Of a DNA stretch of 64,000 nt, positions 54,001 to 64,000 are shown in pieces. Numbering within the stretch: position 1 is the first letter of the stretch; each line of letters starts with the position of its first letter. The notes beneath the pieces were generated by a model. It was not told the origin of the DNA. It saw nothing but the letters and a program-made list of their open reading frames with translations, and did no database searches. A program made the position numbers and the translations under genes. This stretch comes from Phoronis australis (Eukaryota > Phoronida > Phoronidae): contig NMRA01000035.1 of the NCBI GenBank assembly GCA_002633005.1, positions 476,863-540,862 of the forward strand. The letters run 5' to 3'.

Positions 54001-57000
54001 GATGATTGGCTGCTGTGACAGTGTGTTTTAGTTATTGTCACCACCAAGACAAGAAATACGGGTCACGTTATCAGATTAGTTTTAACGCACACAGTATGAA
54101 TAAACACACCGCCAACTCACCAACAGAGGCCTCCTGTAGAGCCTGTTTGACAAGATAAATAAGCCTGGCTGGATTGGATAGAATACTTTCCCCACCAAGT
54201 GTTGTATCCGTGCTCGTACGGAATAATTCGATGATCCGATCGCCACTAGTGTGCATATCATTGACGAGTGCGGTTATTTCTGAAAATAACAGAAACTGAT
54301 GAAATGAACAGGAACATGATGCAGCGATTGAAAGTATCAATGTGGAATGTGGACAAAAAGATGAAGAACGTTCATTCAGACTAGTCTACACTTTTCAACT
54401 TATGTGCCCTCTGCTGTCCTAACAATACAAAAAGGCAACACCCCCAATATTTTAATCAATCAATGAACTCATTTAGTAGTACAAGTGATAAAAGAAGGAC
54501 AATAGCCTCCTATGAGGCCCCTGCTAACTACTAACACACGCACACACACACGCACGCGCGCACACACACACGTGAGGCTCTACATATCAACTGGTGTTAG
54601 CCCAGCCTCAATAGTCAACTGGCACACCACAGGTTGTCATTGTTAGTCAAGTCTATTATAAGTGACTGTATCTGTGTATCATTACTTGTTGTTGGGCCCA
54701 GCAAGGTGGCCACTGTTTTTGCTTCTGAAGATGGTGTTTTAATAAACGATGAAACATGTCAAGCCCATATAAATCCATCATTTTCCTCAACACACACACG
54801 CATGCACGCACACACGCACATGAGTACATTGCAGGAACATTAAAAATAAATATGGATAAAATAGTTAAAGGGGAGATTACTCATAAAACATTATAATTGC
54901 ACATATTGAAAATTTAATATAGAAAAAACAGTACTTCCCACATCATTTCATCATTTGCTCACAACCCATCACTAAGCCATACGTTTACAGAACAATTTAA
55001 AACAGCAAATGTGAAAGCACGGGGGCTGTGACCTGAAGGAGAAGATTGTATCATTACCCCCTATAGGTTTTGAATACCTAAGTCCAGAATGACTTGAGAT
55101 CTTGCTTGGAGCCAATGCTTCTCTCAGAGAGAAGAGAAAGTTCACAATTCAAAGTATTCTGGAACCATGTAGTAGAGGCAGATAGGTGGTAATACCAGCT
55201 AAACCATGTTAAGGTTATGTACAGAAGCATTTACATGGGAGATGGTTGTCCTGAAGCAATTAACCTATCGCAAGCTCCACCCCCCTTTGAAATGTTGACA
55301 AACAAACAATAAGTTTTACCCAGTAACGTGTTGTTTGTTGGGTAAAATGGCAGCTTGGAAATGGTGTGTCAAGAATGCTGCATTATGATTGGTCACTTAA
55401 GTCATCACTCAAAGTCCTGGCGATAGGTCAATTAACACAGAACAGCTGATAATGCGTAATAATCGTGTAAACATGACTGATACAGAGCAAGTTGACACCA
55501 CGGTGACCGTTTTTGACACCGGTTTGAGAGGTTGAACAAGTTACACTCCATCAGCTGCTCCAGTGTAAACTACACGTCTAAACNAACGTAAAGAAATATT
55601 TGACAATGCATAAAATAAGGAATACACAGTGGAGAGCAAGGTGGTAATTCTACAAATAAGTCAGTATAGATTCTGTTAAGAGCATGGAGTCTCCGCACAT
55701 TATGTAAATACAAGTCCGAACATGATATTGGAATGTCGCAACATTATTTCTTGGCCATGACACCATGACATTCACAAACAATTAGAAAATTGAAGCATGT
55801 TATAGATATGCGTCCAAGCTTTTAGGCAGATGCTCATGCGGATTTGTGAAAAACAACACACGTCAAAAACTGTTACTAAAAGCTCATGTCATGCATTGGA
55901 ATTTTTTGGGAAACATTTCACATCAAAACAAAAGTTTTCATCCATAAAAGATCAAAAAATAATTCTTTGAATAATCCTAGTGTGTAGATGTTCGCATTAA
56001 TCATCCACTGACATAAATGTCACTACGCCATCTGTTGACAATAACATCTCATGACTCACTGTCTTAAGACCTCAGGACTTGAACCTGGAGCTTCCTGCTG
56101 GCTTAAAACTCTCAAGATCACAAGATATGATTAACAGGTGACGTGAAAGTGGAATAATGCAGTACTTCTGCAGAACTCCAGAGATGGATTTATATTCTAC
56201 ACATGCATTAATAAGAGTTATCACTTGCTCACTGAGCACACACATTGTTTGTCATAGTGCAGTGAATACAGCAGTTCACGCTGAAAATATTCTTGGTCAT
56301 GACGGCTAATTACTTTGGTATCAAATAGACAGTGTTTTCACAAAATGTGAGCCTACCAACAAATTTTCTGTAGTGATTGATGAATGGCTGCTGTGACAGT
56401 GTGTTTTGTTTATTGTCACCATCATGATAAAAAATACCGATCACTTCATCAGATTAGTTTTAACGCGCACAGTATGAATAAACACACCGCCAACTCACCA
56501 ACAGACGCCTCCTGTAGAGCCTGTTTGACAAGATAAATAAGCCTGGCTGGATTGGATAGAATACTTTCCCCACCAAGTGTTGTATCCGTGCTCGTGCGGA
56601 ATAACTCGATGATCCGATCGCCACTAGTGTGCATATCATTGACAAGTGCAGTTATTTCTGAAAATAAAAGAAACAGTTGAAATGAACAGGAACATGATGC
56701 AGTGATTGAAAGCATCAATGTGGAACTTGCACAAAAAGATGAAGAAAGTTCATTCAGACTAGTCTACACTTTTCAACTTATGTGCCCTCTGCTGTATTAA
56801 ACAAAAAAGCAACACCCCCAATTTTTTAATCAATCAAGGAACTCATTTAGTAGTACAAGTGATAAAAGAAGGACATAGCCTCCTATGAGGCCCCTGCTAT
56901 CTACTAACACACACACACATGCAAGCACACACACACACGTGAGGCTCTACATATCAACTGGTGTTAGCCCAGCCTCAATAGTCAACTGGCACACCACAGG

Positions 57001-60000
57001 TTGTCATTGTTAGTCTAGTCTATTATAACTGACTGTATCTGTGTATCATTACTTGTTGTTGGGCCCAGCAAGGTGGCAACTGTTTTTGCTTCTGAAGATG
57101 GTGTTTTATTAATGATGAAACATGTCAAGCCCATTTAAATCCATCGTTTTCCTCAACACACACACGCACGCACACACACGCACACACGCACATGAGTACA
57201 TTGCAGGAACATTAAAAATAAATATGGATAAAATGGTTAAAGGGGAGATTACTCATAAAACATTATAATTGCACATATTGAAATATAGAAAAACAGTACT
57301 TCCCACATCATTTCATCATTTAATCACAACCCATCACTAAGCCATACATTTACAGAACCCTAAGGACAAAATTTCTATGGGTCTACGGTCCAAGGTTGTA
57401 TACAAATTTATCTGTGCTGGATGTGGCTCCAGTTATATAGGCGAAACTGTTCGCCATTTGAAAACCAGGACCAAGGAACATCTAAATTCTGACAGTAATT
57501 CACATGTAAATATTCACCTGCAGAGCTCCAATCATTGTTATCAACAGTGCTCTTTCAATGACTTTGCAATAATAGACCAGGCAGTAACAACAAAGGAGCT
57601 TAAAATTCGTGAGGCTTTACATATCAGTTGGTGCAAGCCCAATCTCAATAGGCAACTGACACACCACAGGTTGTCATTGTTGGTATAGTTCATTGTCACT
57701 CCCTGTAACTGACTGTATCTGTGCTTCATTACTTGTTGCTGGGCCTAGCTAGGTGGCCACTGTATTATGACTTCTGAGGATGGTGTTTAATAAATGACAC
57801 CGAAACATGTCAAGTTTTAAATCCGTTGTTGTTTTCGTGAATTTACAGAACAATTTAAAACAGCAAATGTGAAAGCACGGGGGATGTGACCTGACGGAGA
57901 AGATTGTTTTATTACCCCCTATAGGTTTTGAATAGCTAAGTCCAGAATGACCTGAGACCTTGTTTGGAGCCAGTGCCTCTCTCAGGGAGTAGAGAAAGTT
58001 CACAATTCAAAGTATTCTGGAACCATGTAGTGGAGGCAGATAGGTGGTAATACCAGCTAAACCATGTTAAGGTTATGTACAGAAGCATTTACATGGGAGA
58101 TGGATGTCATGGAGCAATTAACCTATTGCAAGCTCCACCCCCCTGTGAAATGTCGACAAACAAACAATAAGTTTTTCCCGGTAACGTGTTGTTTGTCGGG
58201 TAAAATGGTGGCTTGGAAATGGTGTGTCAAGAATGCTGCATTCTGATTGGTCACTTAAGCCATCACTCAAAGTCCTGGCGATAGGTCAATTAACACAGAA
58301 CGGCTGATCACGCGTAACAATCGTGTAAACGGGACTAACACAGAGCAAGTTGACACCGGGGCAACCGTTTTTGACACCGGTTTGAGAGGTAGAGCAAGAT
58401 ACACTTCATCAGCTGCTCAAGTGTAAACTACACGTCTAAACACAAATTGGGGCAAGGTGGAAGGGATCATCTCTGTTACGCTTGTGTAATAGCGTATGTA
58501 CAAGTGATTTGCTTTAATTGTTAATGCAATGATGCGCAGACAGTCATTGTGTAAATGGCTGTATGCTGATCCAGTTTGCGATCTGATGTCGTGTAAATGC
58601 AACTAAAGTCGAGCAAGACACGCTGTGACAACTCCTACAATGACAACTGTTCCTCATGTAAAAACACATTATGACATTCTCAACCAGCATGCGTATTTAT
58701 CCAAGTACCAAGTACAAAACTATAGGTTTGAACTCAGTAAAGTGTATATTTTCTGAAAAAAGAATGCCAGCAGAATTTGATTGTTTACCTAATACCAATC
58801 GGCCATTAACTAGGTTACGTGACCTTGTCTTTTTAGTGAACTTTAGGAAATTAAAAGAAAGGCTAGCAAAACAACAGTAATAACAGTTTCAATTGACATA
58901 AATATTCAATATGAAATCTCAAAACACTGTTACAGTTGCCTTGGTTACCATATTGTTTTCCAAAATATGAAATTCATATTTTCTGATAGCCCTTCATGCA
59001 AAAGTGGAACATTTCAGAAACTATTCCTATGACAAAACACTTACGCTCTTTCAAAGCTGTGTTGGCTAAAAATGTTTCACAGAGCTTCACAAATCTTTCA
59101 AAACCAGCCTGTTTTGCTAGCATCTTCATGCAGGCTTTGGCAGTTTTGTCAGTGAGTTCCCTGGGCAAGCACTCTGTATACAAGTAGTACAAGGTGGTGT
59201 GCAGGGCGTCGTCACTCATACTAGCCAGGCATGTAGGCGGCGTGATCCAGTCAAGACCATGTGTGTTGAGTTTGAGAATGGTCCTGTGGCAGTGAAACTG
59301 AAATACAGTTGGGATCAATTAATAACCAACAAAACATCCACTAATGAGAAATACCATCTACAGTCCTTCTAATTAAAAACTTCTTTTATCAAGAATGTTC
59401 AACTCTGGAAGGTGAAATGAATATGTGCCAGTTCCAAACACATGTTGAACAATGACTTACATGTTTTCCAATAAGAAAACTTATTAGCATTGTATCTGTG
59501 AAGTCTTGTTCATAGCAATTTCTCAGATTGTTTTCCATATCATAACAAGGCATCACCACAAATTGCTCCTTAATTTGGCATTCATAAAACAGTGTTTTCA
59601 ATTTAAAACCATGAGGCTGTTGTTTATCATGATATTTAGTAAGAACACGAACAGCACAAACCTCTTTCCCTGTAACAGACTTCAAGCACAAATCTGAGAA
59701 AAAACCTTCTTCGAAAGCTTTTAAAAAGGTGAATGGAGCTTCATCTCTTGTTGTTGAGGCACGCACCTGTTAAGCACAGAAATCGTTGTATCAGTGTTTA
59801 TGGTGCCATTACAGAACTAACACTATCGCCACCTATTGACCACCAGGGGAGTTACAGGCGCAGGCAAGGTCTGACAAATGGTTGGTATCAGTAATGACCA
59901 GGGACTGCAGTATAATCTTTGAACTTGTCAAACTCAAAATTACTTTCAATATTTCTCATTCTACTTTTGTGCAACTGGGGTTAAGTGGCTGTTTTTCTTT

Positions 60001-63000
60001 GCTACAGTATGATATGGTTTATGGTAATGAGCACCTAGTCCATGTTTGCAATTGATATGACACCAAGATTTAAGCAACGAAGTTCAGTAAAAACTTTGAA
60101 ATTTCAAGTTCAGACCAGAATTAATAGAAATCTTGGGGTCATCAAGTGCAACCCAGGATTGGATAATCACCCATGCGAACCGTAGTGTCCTCAAGTGTAA
60201 ATGTCAAAACTAATTTCAAGTTCACTTTCAAATACAAAGTTCAGACCCCAGGCCCAGAACACACCAGCTAAGTTGGCACAGCCAATCCCACCAAAAGAAA
60301 AGACAGCCGCAAGTTTATTATTTATGGCTCACTAAATCTAAGTGCATACCAGTTGTTTTGTCACTTAATTAGTTGATGATTGGTGCAAGAACAAAAATGA
60401 GTTAAACACAGAGCAGTATTTTTTACAATTTTAATGGACTTTCTGACCTTTTCATGACTTGTAACTGTTTCATATTATTTCTGCATGAATAACCAGTTTT
60501 GAAATAAAGCCGACATATATCTTATTTACTATTTTTTGACTCTATTGTTTTTTGGTGGATCAACAAATATCTCGTAAGTTGGGAGGAGCATCCATTAAAC
60601 AGACCACATTGTCATGACATGAATACAGCTATTACAGATTTTACTTGTAGTATTCACAGGGGTCTCCAGACAGTCCAGCCTTAGTCCAAGGAAATAATTG
60701 CATGCCAGCTACTTTCCATATCAGTAAAGCAAAACAAACAAGTTACTAGTTGGTGCTTTGCTTTTTTCTAATTTTCCTCAAGCACATTTATTGTATTCAA
60801 CTTTCCAATGTCAGTGAACTTTTATGGCTGTACTCTTGGCTGCAACTTTGGCAGCAGAAAGTTGGATAAACTTGAGAAGTATCCATGGATGCGATATTTT
60901 CCGACACGATTCCTAGAATCACTCCGAAACTTGTAAATGAGGTCAATGTAACAGCACGTTTTCCTACTGTCAGGACAAAGATTTCTACCCAGGACCGTCG
61001 TATTGTGCGTAAAAAACGTAGCAGCCAAACTAATCTGATATGGACAACCACATGCCAAGACATGTACGATGACACTTGGCTTACCTCAAAATCCAACTGC
61101 TGCCTGGTGGTTTGGTAATTAGCGCAATTATGTTGCACACCCAGCAGAATTAATGAGGAGCATAATGTTGTAACATTACACAACACGTGCTCATCTTTTC
61201 ACAAACTATTCAAAAAATTATGCTATATACAAACTTTAAAAACAGAAATGTAAAAATACTAATGTCACCACTAATGTGATTATGGTGGTCTCATTATCTA
61301 GAGAACTACATGTATAACAACAGCAGCCTGAGGTAATTTAATTAACCACAACAGCATACTATAAACACTCCCACTAAACGAGATCTTGTCAAACCCCACA
61401 GATCAGGGACAACTGTGGGGTTTGGCCAACTGAACTAGGCCGTATTTATCCACCTTGGCTGTGTCGCGCTCAGTTCACGATCAAAGGGATACCGCCTAGC
61501 TGCTCTATTCATCGAGTCACGAGCGAGAATAATTGGCTTCGCTCATGCGGATACGATCAGCTGATTACAATCTAGCCTAGATGACCGTACTTTTTACGGA
61601 GAGCGTTTTACATAGTTTTGAGTGTAATATTTGAAAAGAGGAGAGAAAAAAATGTTGGTACAACTTTGAATTTTTCAAATCAGTCCAGAATAAGAGATTT
61701 AGCAACACAGCAACACTCACGATTATTTTCATTCGGCGCGCACGAATACAAAAATATAGGACCCAAGTTATTTAGATTTTGGAACACATGCATTGTAATA
61801 TTCAAAATACGTTTATTATAACTCTTACAAGCTGTAAAACGACGTTGTTTAATTTCATTGTGCTCATTCAATGTCATTTGTCAAATCGAAAATTTCCGAG
61901 ATGTGATCTGCTGCGTGCACGTATGTATACAAAACACGTGATGTTATGTTCCTGAAGTACGAACATTAAGAAACTTTAGCATGCCGTTATTATGAACAGG
62001 GACACAATAAAACGAATTTGGATATTGACGATAGTCTTGATATGGCGAGCTGGCTGACCACTGCGTCAGTGTCTCCGTTAGACCCAGAAATTTCACACAG
62101 TCCGGGTAGTTCACCTCGTCACCTAATCCCCAACATGTAGATTGAGCCTAGGACTATTACGTAATGTTTTACTCTACGGTAGAGCTAACGACCGTCAGCC
62201 TGTGCACACAAAACCTGCAAGTTAACCAGCACTCACCTTGCACGTTGCAGCCGTTTAAGTGAAAAACAATCTAATAAACGCCATTTTCTTGCATAATCCT
62301 CCGCCTATTGTAACAAAAAAGTCTGTCGTTGATGACCCACACGCGCTCGCTCACTCACTCTCATATGCAAACAAGCTTCACAACAAACGTCACGTGACAA
62401 CAACATGTGTGTTCATCCAGAGATTTTTCTCGTGTTGTGGGGTACAATGTAGCGCAGATTTGGACTTTATCGCAATTAATCTGTGCTCTGTTGCATGAAA
62501 CAGTCCCAAACAGGGACTCAACTAAGTTAACTAAATCTACTGCATATTTTTGGACTTGTGAAAACATTGATTGCCCTTTCTTGTATTGTTTTAGTTTCAT
62601 TACTAAGTCAACTTTGATACAAATTGAGAGTGAGCTCTACGCTGAATTGTCAATATTATCGAAAATAAGTAGGGATCTTTTCATGCAACACACCCAATTT
62701 AAAGAATGAGTCACTATTTATTTTCAGTGAATTCAGGGCTCAGTTTTTCAGAAAATGTCATCAATGAGGAGCTCATAATGAAGATGAAATGATAGAAAAA
62801 CATTGCATCTGTGAATCCATAAAGACACCAAATGCGCAAAAAGACTTAGGGACCTTCGTTGAGTCCCTATTCGGGACCGTTTCATGCAACCGGCCACTGG
62901 ACTCCACATGAACTTTAAAAATTGTATAACATAAGGAAGATTTCAGGTAATTTGTTGAGTTGAAACTATAATTTTTATTCAAGAATTCAAGTTTTCCTAT

Positions 63001-63391
63001 TGACGATCGCGATTCAGCGACACATCAGTCGGCAAGTTTTCACCCTAGGATTTCAGCACAACTTTTTGAAAAATGATAGTAATTTAACAACGGAGTTTGA
63101 TAGCAATGCACCACAATTTTGTAGAAAGACTATCATAAGCTACAAATACGTCACAGAGCGTAAATTTGATGAATCCTAGCTAACATAGGATTCATTTCAC
63201 GAATAACACAAAAGGCAATGTGACCACAATGCAGTGATTAGCTTCACTCAATTTACCTTTTGACATTGTAGCATGCAGCACCTGTCGTAAGTCAGTAACA
63301 TGAGATCATCAGAGACTTCAACACGGAATTCAATAATATGGCCGGCAAAAGTACCAAACAACTTCAACATAGGAAATTCTTTCATGGCGAC
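42077..63391 (-). CDS. Double BTB/POZ domain protein, C-terminal 812 residues (N-terminus beyond right edge)
   Basis: Seventeen minus-strand exons, all phases agreeing: 63257-63391, 59662-59766, 59045-59297, 54121-54279 (second copy 56499-56657), 53106-53205, 51928-52039, 51458-51610, 50239-50321, 48287-48467, 46826-47014, 45893-46019, 45370-45538, 44901-45036, 44176-44286, 43501-43613, 42900-43014, 42077-42274 (TAG). BTB-1 starts FFSDLCLKSVTGKE|FHCHRTILKLN and continues ALHTTLYYLYTECLP. A helical middle region of about 330 residues follows. BTB-2 has TDMVFEII, IKAHRVIVASRCDWFRRAL, LFRLFLRYLYCGEL and MAVGDRYEMDSLKTLCEQAL, then BACK-like helices. The Ser/Asp-rich tail ends in a UBA/CUE-like helix pair (VPREELVRVILAADYDTNRA). 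BTB proteins of this type commonly act as Cullin-3 substrate adaptors; that role is inferred. I cannot assign an orthologue. Confidence 0.85.
47335..47775. repeat. Dispersed repeat family B, copy 1
   Basis: Matches 62338-63185: gtgtgttcatccaga.attt, ttctcgtgttg, tttggactt, aatttaacaacg.agtttga and tagcaatgcacca in the same order and orientation. No protein recognised. In a BTB-gene intron. Confidence 0.8.
54531..54840 (+). mobile_element. PLE 3' tail between CA-type microsatellites (copy 1)
   Basis: Starts in (CA)n (about 54535-54571), continues gaggctctacatatcaactg ... ggcacaccacaggttgtca, a hammerhead-like motif (54721-54764) and ends in a second CA/GC microsatellite (about 54790-54822). 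The endonuclease portion is missing. Confidence 0.75.
54721..54764 (+). ncRNA. Hammerhead-like ribozyme motif in PLE tail
   Basis: GCTT, core CTGAAGA, stem-loop region, GAAA, short helix CATG, TC, AAGC. Stem I GCTT/AAGC pairs fully; helix II is partly decayed (GTTT/AAAC possible). Layout is that of the type I hammerheads known from Penelope-like elements. Confidence 0.55.
55584..55584. other. Single-N contig join
   Basis: One N exactly at the junction between the two copies of the duplication, as left by a scaffolder placing overlapping contigs end to end. Confidence 0.9.
56905..57200 (+). mobile_element. PLE 3' tail between CA-type microsatellites (copy 2)
   Basis: Allelic counterpart of 54531-54840 with hammerhead-like motif at 57088-57130 (GCTT, CTGAAGA, GAAACATGTC, AAGC). 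Microsatellite lengths differ between the copies, as expected of alleles. Confidence 0.75.
57359..57840 (+). mobile_element. 5'-truncated Penelope-like element, target duplication intact
   Basis: 482-bp insertion flanked by ATTTACAGAAC (57348-57358 and 57841-57851). It is absent from the matching site in copy 1 (about 54978). It opens in frame into the PLE C-terminal endonuclease (to 57688): VYKFICAGCGSSYIGETVRH, then RTKEH, KELKIREALHISWCKPNLNR. This is the GIY-YIG domain with the CxxC zinc motif typical of PLEs. The reverse transcriptase part is missing. The 3' end carries a hammerhead-like motif. Confidence 0.9.
57770..57815 (+). ncRNA. Hammerhead-like ribozyme motif, best preserved copy
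   Basis: ACTT (57770-57773), core CTGAGGA (57774-57780), one unpaired T, helix II GGTGT/ACACC (57782-57786 with 57797-57801), GAAA (57802-57805), tiny helix III CATG, TC, then AAGT (57812-57815) closing stem I with ACTT. Predicted cleavage after C57811. Known type I PLE hammerheads have this very short helix III. Confidence 0.65.
60840..61115 (+). pseudogene. Possible degraded Tc1-like transposase fragment
   Basis: Frame from 60885 reads ARFPTVRTKISTQDRRIVRK, which resembles the GRPR...DRRIV linker between the two helix-turn-helix motifs of Tc1-type transposases. The match is short, no DDE catalytic region follows, and terminal repeats were not found. The last part shares sequence with family C (inverted). 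Weak call. Confidence 0.3.
62338..63185. repeat. Dispersed repeat family B, copy 2, interrupted by a MITE
   Basis: Left part 62338-62487 and right part 62896-63185 together match 47335-47775. The middle is a separate foldback (62488-62895). Located in the BTB-gene intron between its first two exons seen here. Confidence 0.8.
62488..62895. mobile_element. Foldback/MITE nested in family B
   Basis: Ends are inverted: gttgcatgaaacagtccc and, from the right, gttgcatgaaacggtccc, both running into agggactcaac. About 400 bp with no coding capacity. The uninterrupted family B copy at 47 kb shows the empty site. Confidence 0.75.
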
Positions 63392-64000
63392 CTAAAAAAT
63401 AAAAAAATAGTATAAACAACTAAACTTATCAATCTCAGTGAAGATGTTTCTCAATGCCGACATTTCTAATTAATTTTGAAGAGTGGCTTTGGCATGTCTA
63501 ATTAAAGACTTTGATAGCTAAAAGTGTCAGAGAGGCACAAGCTTCCTCACATTCCAACTGTTATTATTATTATTGGCTCTACCAAAAATATCAAGACTGA
63601 GCAGGAAAAATCAAATATTTCCACATTTCACTGATATTGCATTTATACCAATGAATCCCAGATTACCAAAATCTGTTACCGCCGAAAGACAACATATTTT
63701 CAAATAAAATGAGATTCCTGAAAAGTCTCAAACATTTATGGCTAATTCACTTAAAAATGCGTGCGATAGATAGCATTTGTAACAGTGATTTCATTTCAGT
63801 ATAGAATTGGCAAAATAATGTTTTATAGCCTTCAAAAACTCCAGTACCATGGAACACAGCGCACTTCTCCATGAAACATTACATTCTCCCATGAAATATT
63901 CATCCGAGTTTCTCATGGCAAGTTTCTTCACTTGCACCATGTAACAATACGAATGGCACATTGTATATGACATTACACCTATTGACTTGCTTGCAATGGG

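Larger units (their letters stand above)
53223..55583. repeat. Direct duplication, copy 1 (2361 bp)
   Basis: Begins aacgtaaagaaatatttgac and ends aaactacacgtctaaac just before the single N at 55584. Matches 55585-58441 along its length with about 95% or better identity. Contains one BTB-gene exon (54121-54279), a PLE tail and CA-rich microsatellites. Probably one of two alleles. Confidence 0.9.
55585..58441. repeat. Direct duplication, copy 2 (2857 bp, with a PLE insertion)
   Basis: Same start and end as copy 1; the extra length is the 482-bp PLE insertion at 57359-57840 plus its 11-bp duplication. The BTB exon copy (56499-56657) encodes the identical 53 residues with about five silent changes. 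Confidence 0.9.

Noticed and set aside
54531-54572. CA/CG-rich stretch as a possible Z-DNA regulatory element
   Set aside because: Simple microsatellite attached to the PLE tail; no regulatory support.
56499-56657. Genuine tandem exon duplication in the BTB gene
   Set aside because: Whole 2.4-kb flanks are duplicated too, the junction is an N, and differences in the exon are silent; an allelic assembly artefact explains it better.
63791-63973. Possible further upstream exon of the BTB gene (reading NSDEYFMGECNVSWRSALCSM)
   Set aside because: A donor (atg|gtactg) is plausible and in phase, but no good acceptor with pyrimidine tract; too weak to annotate.

Overview
The window is metazoan genomic DNA, not bacterial. 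Genes are split into many short exons with GT/AG introns, the sequence is AT-rich, and it is full of foldback/MITE-like elements and Penelope-like retroelement (PLE) debris. About 3% silent divergence between two unmerged haplotype copies points to a highly polymorphic invertebrate. A lancelet, hemichordate, echinoderm or similar animal would fit, but I cannot name the species.

Layout. (1) 1-3.6 kb, minus strand: the 5' three coding exons of ribosomal protein uL16 (RPL10), running off the left edge, with a probable 5' terminal oligopyrimidine leader. (2) 3.6-5.85 kb: a divergent promoter interval holding a perfect 30-bp hairpin and two inverted copies of repeat family A. (3) 5.85-32.5 kb, plus strand: a complete TELO2 (Tel2) gene. 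I reconstruct 20 coding exons that join in frame to 838 codons, close to human TELO2. Its introns carry a tRNA-like gene, an 86-bp tandem array, many foldback elements and, antisense in the 9.3-kb intron, a single-coding-exon beta-1,3-galactosyltransferase-like gene. (4) 32.5-36.9 kb: a transposon-rich interval with an internal-deletion DNA transposon, PLE fragments, another family A copy and a 789-base assembly gap. (5) 36.9-38.2 kb, plus strand: two exons of a gene I do not recognise, with its 5' end unresolved. (6) 42.1-63.4 kb, minus strand: 17 exons encoding the C-terminal 812 residues of a double BTB/POZ protein ending in a short UBA/CUE-like helix. Its N-terminus lies beyond the right edge.

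The genes are unrelated in function: ribosome; PIKK chaperoning through TTT/R2TP; Golgi glycosylation; a probable ubiquitin-ligase adaptor. RPL10 and TELO2 are head to head and may share a promoter region.

Most notable observations: (a) hammerhead-ribozyme-like motifs in PLE tails, with a compensatory base-pair change between copies; (b) a 2.4-kb direct duplication joined by a single N at 55584, best read as two alleles left side by side, which duplicates one BTB-gene exon and captures a PLE insertion present in one allele only, with an 11-bp target duplication; (c) a conserved phospho-motif in TELO2 whose serine codon is split by an intron.
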